A stretch of DNA of 33,155 nt from Anaerovorax odorimutans. Its GTDB lineage: Bacteria > Bacillota > Clostridia > Peptostreptococcales > JAAYPU01. Location: contig JAENZQ010000034.1 of assembly GCA_016841185.1 (NCBI GenBank), positions 1 through 33,155 of the forward strand. Reading direction: 5' to 3'. The notes beneath the pieces were generated by a model. The model saw nothing but the letters and a program-made list of their open reading frames with translations. It did no database searches and was not told the origin of the DNA. This document shows positions 32,555 through 33,155 of the stretch, one piece after another; position 1 is the stretch's first letter, and every line of letters starts with the position of its first letter. A program made the translations under genes and the position numbers.

Positions 32555-33155
32555 ATGAATTACAGAAGATTACTAGTTTTTTTAATGCTTTTTCTTTTAT
32601 TACTTCTTAGTGCCTGTGCTCAGGAAGCAGGCGAAGAGACTCTGGAAACAGCAGATATGATTTTAACCAACGGTACAATTTATACTGCAGACCAAGAGGA
32701 TACCATTGCTGAGGCAATTGCGGTGAAAGACGGCAAAATAATTTTTGTGGGCACGGCAGAAGGAGCAGAAGACTATCAGGGTGAGTCCACTCAAGTGGTT
32801 GATCTGGGAGGAGGAATGCTGCTTCCGGGTATGATTGACAGCCATCTTCATGCTCCTGGGACAAAACTTACAGAACTTTATTGCATTGACTTAAATGGGA
32901 TCCTTAGGCTGGAAGAAACTTTAAAGACTATAGAAACTTATATTCAAAATAACCCTGACATGGAAATCTATTATGGCTCAGGATTTTCGATAGGTGCTTT
33001 CAGCGGAGAAGAAGCCGCCAAGGGACCTAAGAAAGAAAGGCTGGATGCGATTTGTCCTGACAAGCCTGTTATCCTTAATTCGTATGACGGGCATGTTACT
33101 TGGATGAACAGTAAAGCTTTTGAGGAATTTGGTATTACTAAGGATACTCAGGTAC
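32555..33155 (+). CDS. Lipoprotein YtcJ-type amidohydrolase (N-terminal 200 residues; continues beyond window)
   Basis: The frame is open from ATG 32555 (RBS gggagggg, 8 bases upstream; TTG 32552 is an alternative) to the end of the window. The N-terminus has a basic start, a leucine-rich core and lipobox LSAC, so the mature enzyme should be lipid-anchored outside the cell. Then ADMILTNGTIYTADQ, AIAVKDGKIIFVG and LLPGMIDSHLHAP with the first HxH metal motif mark the Amidohydro_3 (YtcJ) family, the same as the two cytoplasmic copies at 4038 and 5661 but clearly diverged. It probably trims an amide-containing substrate outside the membrane, whose product the neighbouring symporter may take in. 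Confidence 0.87.
   Translation, partial: MNYRRLLVFLMLFLLLLLSACAQEAGEETLETADMILTNGTIYTADQEDTIAEAIAVKDGKIIFVGTAEGAEDYQGESTQVVDLGGGMLLPGMIDSHLHAPGTKLTELYCIDLNGILRLEETLKTIETYIQNNPDMEIYYGSGFSIGAFSGEEAAKGPKKERLDAICPDKPVILNSYDGHVTWMNSKAFEEFGITKDTQV

Overview
The window looks like chromosomal DNA from an anaerobic, amino-acid-fermenting low-GC Firmicute (class Clostridia, Alkaliphilus/Tissierellales-like). The DNA is AT-rich, Shine-Dalgarno sequences are strong (AAGGAGG type), TTG and GTG starts occur, and the genes point to amino-acid and peptide catabolism by CoA-transferase, reductive and thiolase steps. No RNA gene, CRISPR array, insertion sequence or phage gene was seen.

Region A (1-11666, all + strand) reads as one catabolic block. 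It holds the tail of a thiolase, an acetyl-CoA hydrolase/transferase-family CoA-transferase, a class III omega-aminotransferase broken by one in-frame TAA, an iron-dependent alcohol dehydrogenase, two tandem paralogous YtcJ-type amidohydrolases, a complete TRAP transporter (DctP, DctQ, DctM) and a glutamate-1-semialdehyde-aminomutase-like aminotransferase, closed by a clear terminator. The enzyme order fits uptake of an organic acid or amide, hydrolysis to an omega-amino acid, transamination to a semialdehyde, reduction to a hydroxy acid, CoA activation and thiolysis, as in 5-aminovalerate or 4-aminobutyrate fermentation. The substrate is inferred, not shown.

Region B (11702-20330) is mixed housekeeping: an EamA/DMT exporter, an Amidase_6 cysteine-hydrolase-like protein without a signal peptide, a soluble chemoreceptor whose C-terminus is a solute-binding-protein domain (- strand), a ZnuC/ZnuB-type metal ABC pair without a binding protein, the AzlCD branched-chain amino acid exporter (- strand), a divergent XRE-cupin regulator and a PucR-family regulator. 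Short related tandem repeats flank the chemoreceptor gene.

Region C (20423-33155, + strand) is a second catabolic block. It holds an oligopeptide/dipeptide-type ABC importer (lipoprotein, two permeases, one fused double ATPase whose first half lacks the H-loop histidine), two DUF917 proteins flanking an M29/NicX-like metalloenzyme, a PepV-like M20 dipeptidase, a GPH-type cation symporter and the start of a lipoprotein YtcJ-type amidohydrolase that runs off the window. The PucR regulator just upstream is a plausible controller. The block looks like a system for importing and dismantling peptides or peptide-derived cyclic amides; DUF917 proteins are known from hydantoin-type loci, but no hydantoinase is present here.
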